Shown here: positions 54,741-62,941 of the stretch, piece by piece
How the letters are laid out: each line of letters starts with the position of its first letter
Numbering within the stretch: position 1 is the first letter of the stretch
Assembly (NCBI RefSeq): GCF_000716535.1
Contig: NZ_JNWV01000028.1
Location: 62,001 to 126,000, forward strand
DNA length: 64,000 bases
Source: Streptomyces flaveolus
GTDB lineage: Bacteria; Actinomycetota; Actinomycetes; Streptomycetales; Streptomycetaceae
Reading direction: 5' to 3'
Program-made: the position numbers and the translations under genes
Notes under the pieces: model-generated
What the model was told of the DNA's origin: nothing
What the model saw: the letters and a program-made list of their open reading frames with translations, nothing else
The model's database searches: none

Positions 54741-55292
54741 TCAGGCGGCCAGCCGCTCGTACGACCCGCGGTAGAAGATCAGCGGCGCCCCGTCCTCCCG
54801 GCTGCTGAGCCGGTGGACACGGGCGATGACCACGTCGTGGTCCCCTGCCGGGTGCTCGGCCTCCACCGAGCACTCCAGCCAGCCGATGGCGCCGTCCAGC
54901 ACGGGCGTCCCGGCCGGTGTGGTGCTCCACCGGACGCCCCGGAACTTGTCGGCGCCGCTCGCGGCCAGGCGGCTGCTCAGCTCCCGCTGGTCCGCGCCGA
55001 GGATGTTGACGCAGAAGCGTTCCGCGGCCCGGACCCGCGGCCAACTGGTGCTCGTCCGGGCGATGCAGAAGAGAACGAGCGCGGGGTCGAGGGACACCGA
55101 GGTGAAGGAGTTCACCGCGAGACCGACCGGTGCGGCATCGCCCGCGCGAACCGCGGTCACCGCGACGACACCAGTGGTGAACCGGCCCAGCGTGGCCCGG
55201 AACTCCTCATGGCTGACCTGGTTGACCTGGTTGACCTGGTTGACGCCGCTGACGCGGCTGACGCGACTGACGGAATCTGTCGACGAGGGCAT
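54741..55292 (-). CDS. Flavin reductase-like flavoprotein
   Basis: 183 residues of the flavin reductase/FMN-binding split barrel (FRATLGRFTTGVVAVTA, VGLAVNSFTSVSLDPALVLFCIA, FCVNILGADQ). It could supply FMNH2 to the luciferase-like oxidoreductase in the island. The N-terminus is unusual: before the domain are Val-x-x triplets encoded by a 9-bp tandem repeat (55209-55271). No later start is available, so the repeat is translated. Confidence 0.88.
   Translation of the reverse strand: MPSSTDSVSRVSRVSGVNQVNQVNQVSHEEFRATLGRFTTGVVAVTAVRAGDAAPVGLAVNSFTSVSLDPALVLFCIARTSTSWPRVRAAERFCVNILGADQRELSSRLAASGADKFRGVRWSTTPAGTPVLDGAIGWLECSVEAEHPAGDHDVVIARVHRLSSREDGAPLIFYRGSYERLAA
55209..55271 (-). repeat. 9-bp tandem repeat in the flavin reductase coding start
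   Basis: Seven consecutive units on the minus strand begin GTC; the three central ones are exactly GTCAACCAG and the outer ones are variants (GTCAGTCGC, GTCAGCCGC, GTCAGCGGC, GTCAGCCAT). They encode V-S-R, V-S-R, V-S-G, V-N-Q three times, V-S-H. Gain or loss of a unit keeps the frame. Confidence 0.9.
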
Positions 55293-55399
55293 GCCTCCAT
55301 CCTTGGTCCCCCGACAACCCGTAACAAGTGCGTACGCAAAGTAGTGGTGGCACCAACACGTGCGGCAGCACCGCCCCCGGCATGGGCGAGAATGGAGCC

Positions 55400-56146
55400 A
55401 TGAGTCTGTTCCGCGACGACGGCATCGTGCTGCGCACCCAGAAGCTGGGAGAAGCGGACCGGATCATCACGCTGCTCACGCGCGGCCACGGCCGGGTCCG
55501 GGCCGTCGCCCGGGGCGTGCGGCGTACGAAGTCCAAGTTCGGCGCCCGGCTCGAACCCTTCTCCCACGTCGACGTGCAGTTCTTCGCACGGGGCAGCGAG
55601 CTGATCGGGCGTGGGCTGCCGCTGTGCACCCAGAGCGAGACCATCGCTCCCTACGGCGGCGGCATCGTCACCGACTACGCGCGCTACACCGCCGGGACCG
55701 CCATGCTGGAGACGGCCGAGCGGTTCACGGACCACGAGGGCGAGCCGGCCGTCCAGCAGTACCTGCTCCTGGTCGGGGCCCTGCGCACGCTCGCCCGGGG
55801 CGAGCACGCGCCGCACCTCGTCCTCGACGCCTTCCTGCTGCGCTCCCTCGCCGTCAACGGCTACGCGCCCAGCTTCGGCGACTGCGCGAAGTGCGGGATG
55901 CCCGGCCCGAACCGGTTCTTCTCCGTGGCGTCCGGCGGCTCCGTCTGCGGGGACTGCCGGGTGCCCGGCAGCGTCGTACCGTCCCCGCAGACCCTGGTGC
56001 TGCTGGGGGCGCTGCTTACGGGAGACTGGGAGACGGCGGACGCGTGCGAGGCGCGGTACGTCCGCGAGGGCAGCGGGCTGGTGTCCGCCTACCTGCACTG
56101 GCATCTGGAGCGCGGGTTGCGCTCCCTGCGGTACGTAGAGAAGTAA
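55400..56146 (+). CDS. recO: DNA repair protein RecO
   Basis: 248 residues. An OB-fold N-terminal domain (SLFRDDGIVLRTQKLGEADRIITLLTRGHGRVRAVARG) is followed by the helical domain and a Cys4 zinc finger (CAKCG … CGDC). It loads RecA at gaps with RecF and RecR. The ATG at 55400 follows AATGGAGCC. It marks the return to core genes after the accessory island, with uppS 30 bp downstream. Confidence 0.95.
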   Translation: MSLFRDDGIVLRTQKLGEADRIITLLTRGHGRVRAVARGVRRTKSKFGARLEPFSHVDVQFFARGSELIGRGLPLCTQSETIAPYGGGIVTDYARYTAGTAMLETAERFTDHEGEPAVQQYLLLVGALRTLARGEHAPHLVLDAFLLRSLAVNGYAPSFGDCAKCGMPGPNRFFSVASGGSVCGDCRVPGSVVPSPQTLVLLGALLTGDWETADACEARYVREGSGLVSAYLHWHLERGLRSLRYVEK

Positions 56147-56176
56147 GCACGGCACGGTCGAGGAGACGAGAAGGAC

Positions 56177-57025
56177 ATGGTCGTACGCGGGATCCTGGGG
56201 CGCCAGCGGCGCGAGTACAAGGCGCCGGAGCCGCACCCGTCCGGTGCCCGCGCGCCCAAGCTCCCGGGTGAGCTGGTCCCGAACCACGTGGCGATCGTCA
56301 TGGACGGCAACGGGCGGTGGGCCAAGGAGCGGGGGCTGCCGCGCACAGAGGGGCACAAGGTCGGCGCCGAGCGGGTGCTGGACGTGCTCCAGGGCTCCAT
56401 CGAGATCGGCGTCCGCAACATCTCCCTGTACGCCTTCTCCACCGAGAACTGGAAGCGGTCGCCCGACGAGGTCCGCTTCCTGATGAACTTCAACCGCGAC
56501 TTCATCCGCAAGACCCGCGCCCAGCTCGACGAGCTGGGCGTCCGGGTGCGCTGGGTGGGCCGGATGCCCAAGCTGTGGAAGTCGGTGGCGAAGGAGCTCC
56601 AGGTCGCCCAGGAGCAGACCAAGGGCAACGACCTGCTCACCCTGTACTTCTGCATGAACTACGGCGGCCGTGCGGAGATCGCCGACGCCGCGCAGCGGCT
56701 CGCCGAGGACGTGAAGGCGGGCCGGCTCGACCCGTCCAAGGTCAACGAGAAGACCATCCAGAAGTACCTGTACTACCCGGACATGCCGGACGTCGACCTG
56801 TTCCTGCGGCCGAGCGGCGAGCAGCGCACGTCCAACTACCTGCTCTGGCAGAGCGCGTACGCCGAGATGGTCTTCCAGGACGTGCTGTGGCCCGACTTCG
56901 ACCGCCGTGACCTGTGGCGGGCCTGCGTCGAGTTCGCCTCCCGCGACCGCCGCTTCGGCGGCGCCGTCCCGAACGAGGAGCTGCTGGCCATGGAGGCCGC
57001 CATGAAGGGCGACGGCACCTCGTAG
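56177..57025 (+). CDS. uppS: Isoprenyl transferase (undecaprenyl diphosphate synthase type)
   Basis: 282 residues. HVAIVMDGNGRWAKERGL, the RTEGHKVG region, YAFSTENWKRSPDEV and DLFLRPSGEQRTSNYLLWQSAYAE are the cis-prenyltransferase blocks. It makes the lipid carrier for cell-wall synthesis. It follows recO by 30 bp, the usual order in Streptomyces, and its stop is 3 bp from the convergent zur. Confidence 0.95.
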   Translation: MVVRGILGRQRREYKAPEPHPSGARAPKLPGELVPNHVAIVMDGNGRWAKERGLPRTEGHKVGAERVLDVLQGSIEIGVRNISLYAFSTENWKRSPDEVRFLMNFNRDFIRKTRAQLDELGVRVRWVGRMPKLWKSVAKELQVAQEQTKGNDLLTLYFCMNYGGRAEIADAAQRLAEDVKAGRLDPSKVNEKTIQKYLYYPDMPDVDLFLRPSGEQRTSNYLLWQSAYAEMVFQDVLWPDFDRRDLWRACVEFASRDRRFGGAVPNEELLAMEAAMKGDGTS

Positions 57026-57028
57026 CCG

Positions 57029-57448
57029 CTACGGCGAGCAGCCCTCGGCGCAGTCGGCACACGTGCCGAAGATCTCCACCGTGTGGGCCACGTTGACGAA
57101 ACCGTGCTCGGCGGCGATGGCCTCGGCCCACTTCTCCACCGCCGGGCCCTCCACCTCCACCGCCTTGCCGCAGGCGCGGCAGACCAGGTGGTGGTGGTGT
57201 TCGCCGCTGGAGCAGCGGCGGTAGACGGACTCGCCGTCGGACGTGCGCAGGACGTCGACCTCGCCGGCCTCGGCGAGGGACTGGAGGGTGCGGTAGACCG
57301 TGGTCAGGCCGACGGAGTCGCCCTTGTGCTTGAGCATGTCGTGCAGTTCCTGCGCGCTGCGGAACTCGTCGACCTCGTCCAGGGCCGCCGCCACGGCCGC
57401 ACGCTGGCGGGTCGCGCGGCCCTTCACGGGCGGTCCAGCGGTCGTCAC
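57029..57448 (-). CDS. zur: Zinc-uptake regulator Zur (Fur family)
   Basis: 139 residues. The winged helix is RSAQELHDMLKHKGDSVGLTTVYRTLQSLAEAGEVD; metal sites are the SGEHHHHLVCRACG and TCADC cysteines and histidines. Position beside znuBCA and a zinc-box match upstream of znuA support Zur rather than Fur or Nur. It represses zinc uptake when zinc is bound. Confidence 0.93.
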   Translation of the reverse strand: MTTAGPPVKGRATRQRAAVAAALDEVDEFRSAQELHDMLKHKGDSVGLTTVYRTLQSLAEAGEVDVLRTSDGESVYRRCSSGEHHHHLVCRACGKAVEVEGPAVEKWAEAIAAEHGFVNVAHTVEIFGTCADCAEGCSP

Positions 57449-57508
57449 CGTTGCCTCCTCACGTCTGCTGCTGCCCGGGCCATTGTGCCAGGCCCGGGCT
57501 GTCGGCGG

Positions 57509-58411
57509 TCAGACGCCGACCTCGTCCGCGGCGCCCCGCGCGGCCGGAATCGCGCACTCCGCGGGGTCCCCGGCGGGCTGGGCCGCGGCGGCCGCACGGG
57601 CGCGTCGCCGGGCCAGCGGGCCGGCCAGCGCGGTCAGCACGATGAACGCGGCGATGGTCAGCAGGACGATCGTGGCGCCGGGCGGGACGTCCTGGTAGTA
57701 CGACGTGACCGTGCCGCTGACGGCCACCACCACGCCGATCGCCACCGCGATCACGAACGTGACGGTGAAGCTGCGGCTGAGCTGCTGCGCCGCCGCCACG
57801 GGGACGACCATCAGCGCGGACACCAGCAGCAGGCCGACGACCCGCATGGCGACCGTCACGGTGACGGCCGCGGTGACCGCGGTCAGCAGGTTCAGCACGC
57901 GCACCGGCAGGCCGGTCACCCGCGCGAACTCCTCGTCCTGGCTGACCGCGAACAACTGGCGGCGCAGGCCGAGCGTGACCAGCAGGACGAACGCGGCGAG
58001 CTCGCAGATCGCGGTCACGTCGGACTCGGACACCGTCGACAGGGAGCCGAACAGGTACGACACCAGGTTGGCGGTGGAGCCGCCCGGCGCGAGGTTGATC
58101 AGCATCACACCGCCGGCCATACCGCCGTAGAACAGCATGGCCAGGGCGATGTCACCGCGCGTCTTGCCGTACCAGCGGATCAGTTCCATCAGGACCGCGC
58201 CGAGGACGGAGACGGCCGTCGCCATCCACACGGGGGACGTGGACAGCAGGAAGCCGAGGCCGACGCCCGTCATGGCCACGTGACCGATGCCGTCGCCCAT
58301 CAGGGCCTGGCGGCGCTGGACCAGGTAGATGCCGATCGCGGGCGCGGTGATGCCGACCAGCACGGCGGCCAGCAGCGCCCGCTGCATGAAGGCGTAGTTC
58401 AGGAAGTCCAT
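57509..58411 (-). CDS. znuB: Zinc ABC transporter permease ZnuB
   Basis: 300 residues with about eight membrane helices of the metal-type ABC-3 family (FMQRALLAAVLVGITAPAIGIYLVQRRQALMGDGIGHVA). Its ATG at 58411 overlaps the ZnuC stop (TGATG). It lies 60 bp before zur in the same direction. Confidence 0.93.
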   Translation of the reverse strand: MDFLNYAFMQRALLAAVLVGITAPAIGIYLVQRRQALMGDGIGHVAMTGVGLGFLLSTSPVWMATAVSVLGAVLMELIRWYGKTRGDIALAMLFYGGMAGGVMLINLAPGGSTANLVSYLFGSLSTVSESDVTAICELAAFVLLVTLGLRRQLFAVSQDEEFARVTGLPVRVLNLLTAVTAAVTVTVAMRVVGLLLVSALMVVPVAAAQQLSRSFTVTFVIAVAIGVVVAVSGTVTSYYQDVPPGATIVLLTIAAFIVLTALAGPLARRRARAAAAAQPAGDPAECAIPAARGAADEVGV

Positions 58412-59181
58412 CAGCTCAGCAGTCCCGTGCGGATCGGTTCGGCGCCCGCCGGAGCGTGCGGGTGTACGTGGTCGTGGCCGGGCAGCGCGTGCTGGCCGAC
58501 CGCGCGCGGGGGCGGGCCGTCGTGCAGCACGCAGCCGTCGCGCAGGACGACCGCCCGGTCGATCAGGGGCTCCAGCGGACCCAGCTCGTGCAGCACGAGC
58601 AGGACCGTCGTACCGGATTCGACCTGCTGCCTCAGGGTGCGCGCCAGGATCTCCTGGCTGGCCAGGTCGACGCCCGCCATCGGCTCGTCCATGATCAGCA
58701 GCTCGGGCTCGGCGACCAGCGCGCGGGCGATCAGCACCCGCTGGTGCTGGCCGCCGGACAGGGCGTTCACGGAGTCCTTGGCGCGGTCCGCCATGCCGAC
58801 CAGCTCCAGGGCCGCGCGCACGGCCTCCCGGTCGCTCCTGCGGAAGACGCCGAAGCGGGTGCGGGACAGGCGGCCCGAGGAGACGATCTCGGTGACCGTC
58901 GCCGGGACCCCGCCCGCGGCCGTCGTCCGCTGCGGTACGTAGCCCACGCGCGCCCACTCCCGGAAGGACCGGCGCGGGGTGCCGAACAGCTCGATCGTGC
59001 CGCCGCTCACCGGCACCTGGCCGATGATCGTGCGGATCGCCGTGGACTTGCCGGAACCGTTCGCGCCGAGCAGCGCGACGACCTCGCCGCGGCCGACGGT
59101 GAGGTCGATGCCGCGCAGCACGGGGCGCGCGCCGAGTTCGGCGGTCACCCTCCGCAGGGCTATGACAGGCTCGCTGGTCAT
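58411..59181 (-). CDS. znuC: Zinc ABC transporter ATPase ZnuC
   Basis: 256 residues with Walker A GANGSGKST, signature LSGGQHQR, Walker B LLIMDEP and the H-loop LVLHELG. The C-terminus has a His-rich HDHVHPHAP, typical of metal handling. The ATG at 59181 follows GGAGACGAG. It starts 11 bp after znuA. Confidence 0.93.
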   Translation of the reverse strand: MTSEPVIALRRVTAELGARPVLRGIDLTVGRGEVVALLGANGSGKSTAIRTIIGQVPVSGGTIELFGTPRRSFREWARVGYVPQRTTAAGGVPATVTEIVSSGRLSRTRFGVFRRSDREAVRAALELVGMADRAKDSVNALSGGQHQRVLIARALVAEPELLIMDEPMAGVDLASQEILARTLRQQVESGTTVLLVLHELGPLEPLIDRAVVLRDGCVLHDGPPPRAVGQHALPGHDHVHPHAPAGAEPIRTGLLS

Positions 59182-59192
59182 CTCGTCTCCTG

Positions 59193-60173
59193 TCACTTGG
59201 CGCCCAGTGCCTGCTGGAGCGCCTTGAGGTTGGCCCGCTGGACCGCGAAGTAGTCCTTGCCGCGGGACTTGCCGGTGATGCCCTCGATCGGGTCGAGGAC
59301 GTCGGTCTTCAGCCCGGTGTCGTGGGCGATGGTCTTGGCCGTCCTGTCGCTGACGAGCGTCTCGTAGAAGACCGTGGAGACGCCGTCGGCCTCGGCCATC
59401 TTCTCCAGGTCCCTGACCCGGGCGGCGCTCGGCTCGGACTCGGGGTCGAGGCCGTTGATGGCCTCCTCGGTGAGGCCGTAGCGCTCGGCGAGGTAGCCGA
59501 AGGCGGCGTGCGTGGTGATGAAGACCTTGCTCCTGGTGTGCGCGAGGCCGTCCTTGAACTCGGTGTTCAGGTCGTTCAGTTGCTTCACCAGGGCGGCGGT
59601 GTTCTTCTTGTAGTCGGCGGCGTGCTCCGGGTCGGCCTTCTCGAAGGCCTTGCCGACGCCCTCGGCGACCTGGGCGTAGCGCACCGGGTCGATCCACAGG
59701 TGCGGGTCCTTGCCGGGGGACTCCCCGCCCTCGTGGCTGTCGTGCTCGGCCGCGTGGCCGCCGACCTCGTTGCCGTGGTCCTCCAGCGTGGTCAGGGAGG
59801 CCGCGTCGATCTTGGTCTTGACCGGGGACTGGGCCACCGCGTCGTCGACGGACGGCTGGAGGTTCTTCAGGTACAGCACCGCGTCGGACTCCTGGAGCGA
59901 GGCGATCTGCTGGGGGCTGATCTCCAGGTCGTGCGGCTCCTGGCCGGGCGAGGTGAGGGTGGTGACGTGGACGTGGTCCCCGCCGATCCGCTCGGCGAGG
60001 AAGGTCATCGGATAGAACGACGCGACGACGTCGAACTTGCTCGTGTTGGCCGCGACCGCCTTGTCGCCGGAGCAGGCGGACAGCGTGCCGATCCCGAGGG
60101 CGGTGGCCGCGGCGACCGCGGCGGCGGGTATGAGGCGCTGCGCGCGGGGCCGGGTGCGTCGTCGTACGTTCAT
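59193..60173 (-). CDS. znuA: Zinc-binding lipoprotein ZnuA
   Basis: About 326 residues. A signal peptide with a lipobox-like LSACSG leads to a cluster-9 metal-binding protein: [18 protein letters not shown], a His/Asp-rich loop ([18 protein letters not shown]) and [23 protein letters not shown]. The start is ATG 60173 or ATG 60182. It delivers zinc to ZnuBC. Zur boxes overlap and precede the start. Confidence 0.93.
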   Translation of the reverse strand: MNVRRRTRPRAQRLIPAAAVAAATALGIGTLSACSGDKAVAANTSKFDVVASFYPMTFLAERIGGDHVHVTTLTSPGQEPHDLEISPQQIASLQESDAVLYLKNLQPSVDDAVAQSPVKTKIDAASLTTLEDHGNEVGGHAAEHDSHEGGESPGKDPHLWIDPVRYAQVAEGVGKAFEKADPEHAADYKKNTAALVKQLNDLNTEFKDGLAHTRSKVFITTHAAFGYLAERYGLTEEAINGLDPESEPSAARVRDLEKMAEADGVSTVFYETLVSDRTAKTIAHDTGLKTDVLDPIEGITGKSRGKDYFAVQRANLKALQQALGAK

Positions 60174-60209
60174 GACAGTCATTTTCAACAAACATGGAAA
60201 CCGTTGTCA
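60173..60209 (-). promoter_or_regulatory. Zur boxes at the znuA promoter
   Basis: On the minus strand TGACAACGGTTTCCA (60209-60195) has near-perfect 7-1-7 dyad symmetry, and TGAAAATGACTGTCA (60187-60173), which overlaps the candidate znuA start codons, is a second, weaker TGaaAatgatTttCA-type site. Tandem sites suggest tight zinc repression. Confidence 0.75.
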
Positions 60210-60244
60210 ACAACGCTCGTCAGACGGTCTGGGCAGGGGCCGAT

Positions 60245-60275
60245 TTGGTCGTGGGGGAGCCTGCGCCGGTAACCT
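60245..60275 (+). promoter_or_regulatory. Possible promoter of glycyl-tRNA synthetase
   Basis: TTGGTC (60245-60250) and TAACCT (60270-60275) are separated by 19 bp and lie 59 bp before the GTG start. No T-box-like structure is seen in the 142-bp divergent gap. Confidence 0.35.
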
Positions 60276-60333
60276 GAATCATTCGCTGGAAGCATCTCGC
60301 TTCAACGCCCGTCGTCGTAATGAAGAGAGCACC

Positions 60334-61716
60334 GTGGCCGCCGACAAGATCGACACCATCGTCAGCCTGAGCAAGCGCCGTGGCTTCGTTTTCCCCTGCA
60401 GTGAGATCTACGGCGGACAGCGTGCCGCCTGGGACTACGGACCGCTGGGTGTCGAGCTCAAGGAGAACATCAAGCGCCAGTGGTGGCGCTACATGGTGAC
60501 GTCGCGCGAGGACGTCGTCGGTATCGACTCGTCCGTCATCCTGGCCCCCGAGGTCTGGGTGGCCTCCGGCCACGTCGCCACCTTCACGGACCCGCTGACC
60601 GAGTGCACCGCGTGTCACAAGCGGTTCCGCGCCGACCACCTGGAGGAGGCGTACGAGGAGAAGAAGGGCCACGCCCCGGCGAACGGCCTCGCGGACGTCA
60701 ACTGCCCGAACTGCGGCAACAAGGGCCAGTTCACCGAGCCCAAGCAGTTCTCGGGACTGCTGTCCACGCACCTCGGCCCGACCCAGGACTCCGGCTCCGT
60801 CGCCTACCTGCGCCCCGAGACCGCCCAGGGCATCTTCACCAACTTCGCCCAGGTGCAGACCACCTCGCGCCGCAAGCCGCCGTTCGGCATCGCCCAGATG
60901 GGCAAGTCGTTCCGCAACGAGATCACGCCGGGCAACTTCATCTTCCGCACCCGCGAGTTCGAGCAGATGGAGATGGAGTTCTTCGTCAAGCCGGGCGAGG
61001 ACGAGCAGTGGCAGGAGTACTGGATGGAGCAGCGCTGGAACTGGTACACCGGCCTGGGCCTGCGTGAGGAGAACATGCGCTGGTACGAGCACCCGAAGGA
61101 GAAGCTCTCCCACTACTCCAAGCGCACCGCCGACATCGAGTACCGCTTCCAGTTCGGCGGCTCGGAGTGGGGCGAGCTGGAGGGTGTCGCCAACCGCACC
61201 GACTACGACCTCAGCGCGCACTCCAAGGCCTCCGGCCAGGACCTCTCCTACTTCGACCAGGAGGCCGGCGAGCGCTGGACGCCGTACGTCATCGAGCCGG
61301 CGGCGGGTGTCGGCCGCACCATGCTGGCCTTCCTGCTCGACGCCTACGTCGAGGACGAGGCGCCGAACGCCAAGGGCAAGATGGAGAAGCGCACGGTGCT
61401 GCGCCTGGACCACCGCCTGGCCCCGGTGAAGGTCGCCGTGCTGCCCCTGTCGCGGAACCCCGAGCTGTCCCCGAAGGCCAAGGGCCTCGCCCAGGCGCTG
61501 CGGCAGAACTGGAACATCGAGTTCGACGACGCCGGCGCCATCGGCCGCCGCTACCGCCGCCAGGACGAGATCGGTACGCCGTACTGCGTGACCGTCGACT
61601 TCGACACGCTGGAGGACAACGCGGTCACCGTCCGCGAGCGTGACTCCATGAAGCAGGAGCGCGTGTCGCTCGACCAGATCGAGGGCTACCTGGCCCAGCG
61701 CCTCGTGGGCGCCTAG
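60334..61716 (+). CDS. glyS: Glycyl-tRNA synthetase (dimeric type)
   Basis: 460 residues, class [19 protein letters not shown] is the class entry motif, [25 protein letters not shown] is motif 2, and [14 protein letters not shown] is motif 3; the C-terminal anticodon-binding domain ([14 protein letters not shown]) follows. A four-Cys zinc segment (CTACHKRF … CPNCGNKG) is present. The GTG at 60334 is the only sensible start. It is divergent from znuA. Confidence 0.96.
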   Translation: MAADKIDTIVSLSKRRGFVFPCSEIYGGQRAAWDYGPLGVELKENIKRQWWRYMVTSREDVVGIDSSVILAPEVWVASGHVATFTDPLTECTACHKRFRADHLEEAYEEKKGHAPANGLADVNCPNCGNKGQFTEPKQFSGLLSTHLGPTQDSGSVAYLRPETAQGIFTNFAQVQTTSRRKPPFGIAQMGKSFRNEITPGNFIFRTREFEQMEMEFFVKPGEDEQWQEYWMEQRWNWYTGLGLREENMRWYEHPKEKLSHYSKRTADIEYRFQFGGSEWGELEGVANRTDYDLSAHSKASGQDLSYFDQEAGERWTPYVIEPAAGVGRTMLAFLLDAYVEDEAPNAKGKMEKRTVLRLDHRLAPVKVAVLPLSRNPELSPKAKGLAQALRQNWNIEFDDAGAIGRRYRRQDEIGTPYCVTVDFDTLEDNAVTVRERDSMKQERVSLDQIEGYLAQRLVGA

Positions 61717-61728
61717 TCACACCGCCGG

Positions 61729-61765
61729 ATGCCGGGCGAGCCGCCAGCGCGGACTCGTCCGGCAT
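61729..61765. terminator. Bidirectional hairpin between glyS and the chitinase
   Basis: ATGCCGGGCGAG (61729-61740) pairs with CTCGTCCGGCAT (61754-61765) with one mismatch. It lies between two convergent genes; no T-run. Confidence 0.6.
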
Positions 61766-61783
61766 TCGCGTGTCCGCCCCCGC

Positions 61784-62836
61784 TCAGCGGCCCTGGAGCG
61801 CCCTGACGTTGTCGCCGAAGGTCCAGTTCTTCGACCCGTCCCAGTTGACCGACCACGTCATCAGGCCCTTGAGCGAGGTGCCGTAGTGCTTCCAGGCCTG
61901 GGAGACCAGCGACGGGGACATGTAGCCGCCGCCCGCGCCGGACTGGGCGGGCAGGCCCGGCACCTGCTTGTCGTACGGCACCTTGATCGTCGTGCCCTGC
62001 ACCACCAGGCCCTTGTTGAGGCAGTCGGTCTGGGCGGTGAAGCCCTGCACCGTGCTGGCCGCGTAGGAGTCGCCGGAGCAGCCGTACATGCTGCCGTTGT
62101 AGTACTGCATGTTCAGCCACCACAGCCGGCCGTTGTCCGCGTACTTCTTGATGATCGGCAGGTACGCGCCCCAGATGGAGCCGTAGGTGACGCTGCCGCC
62201 GGTGACGTACGCCGTCTCCGGGGCCATCGTCAGGCCGAAGCCCGCCGGCATCTGCCCGAGGATCCCGTCGATGATGCGGATCAGGTTGGCCTGGGACGTC
62301 GACAGTTGGCCCATGTTCCCGCTGCCGACCAGGCCCGTCTCGATGTCGATGTCGATGCCGTCGAAGTTGTACTTCTTCAGGATGGGCACGATCGTCGCGA
62401 CGAAGCGGTCGGCCACGGTGGAGGAGCTGAGGTCGATACCGGCCGCCGCGCCGCCGATCGACAACAGGATCGTCTGGCCGGACGCCTTGGCCGCGCACAT
62501 CTCGGCCGGCGTGGCCACCTTCACGCCGGCGTCCATGCCGTCCTCCCACAGGGCCGTGCCGTCGGAGCGGATCACCGGGAAGGCCGCGTTGATCACGTTG
62601 TAGCCGTGGGCGGCGATGCGGGAGTCGGTGATCGGGGTCCAGCCGAAGGGCGGGTGGACGCCGTTGGCGGCGCCGTCCCAGTTCTCCCAGTAGCCCTGGA
62701 GCACCTTGCCCGCCGGCTTCGGCTTCACCGCGCAGGTGTCGGCGGCGGAGGCGGCGGGCGCGGTGGCGATCGCGAGCGGGGCGAGAACGGCCGCGGTGAG
62801 CGCGGCGGTGAGGACGCGCAGGGTACGGCGGAGCAT
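61784..62836 (-). CDS. Secreted GH18 chitinase
   Basis: 350 residues: signal peptide (about residues 1-31) and a single GH18 barrel. QGYWENWDG opens it, SIGG is the conserved strand and FDGIDIDIE carries the catalytic Glu; GFGLTMAPET and LWWLNMQYYNGS follow. No carbohydrate-binding module is seen. It degrades chitin outside the cell. The promoter carries two boxes of the chitinase/DasR type. Confidence 0.92.
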   Translation of the reverse strand: MLRRTLRVLTAALTAAVLAPLAIATAPAASAADTCAVKPKPAGKVLQGYWENWDGAANGVHPPFGWTPITDSRIAAHGYNVINAAFPVIRSDGTALWEDGMDAGVKVATPAEMCAAKASGQTILLSIGGAAAGIDLSSSTVADRFVATIVPILKKYNFDGIDIDIETGLVGSGNMGQLSTSQANLIRIIDGILGQMPAGFGLTMAPETAYVTGGSVTYGSIWGAYLPIIKKYADNGRLWWLNMQYYNGSMYGCSGDSYAASTVQGFTAQTDCLNKGLVVQGTTIKVPYDKQVPGLPAQSGAGGGYMSPSLVSQAWKHYGTSLKGLMTWSVNWDGSKNWTFGDNVRALQGR

Positions 62837-62892
62837 GGGGCCTCCCGGTGGGGGATCGGCGAGGTGTCATGTCGTAGACATGACAGTGCGCG

Positions 62893-62925
62893 TGGTCCAG
62901 ACCTCTCGTCAATAGGTCTGGACCA
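62893..62925 (-). promoter_or_regulatory. Paired 12-bp chitinase promoter boxes (DasR/chi type)
   Basis: TGGTCCAGACCT (62893-62904) and its exact complement AGGTCTGGACCA (62914-62925) lie 57-89 bp upstream of the chitinase start. The 12-mer is the repeat described at Streptomyces chi promoters and is close to the DasR element TGGTCTAGACCA. In this case the copies are inverted. Confidence 0.8.
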
Positions 62926-62941
62926 AAAGCCCCGACGGGCC

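Noticed and set aside
60192..60333. Possible T-box riboswitch before glycyl-tRNA synthetase
   Set aside because: The leader is too short, and no specifier loop, T-box sequence or terminator is visible.
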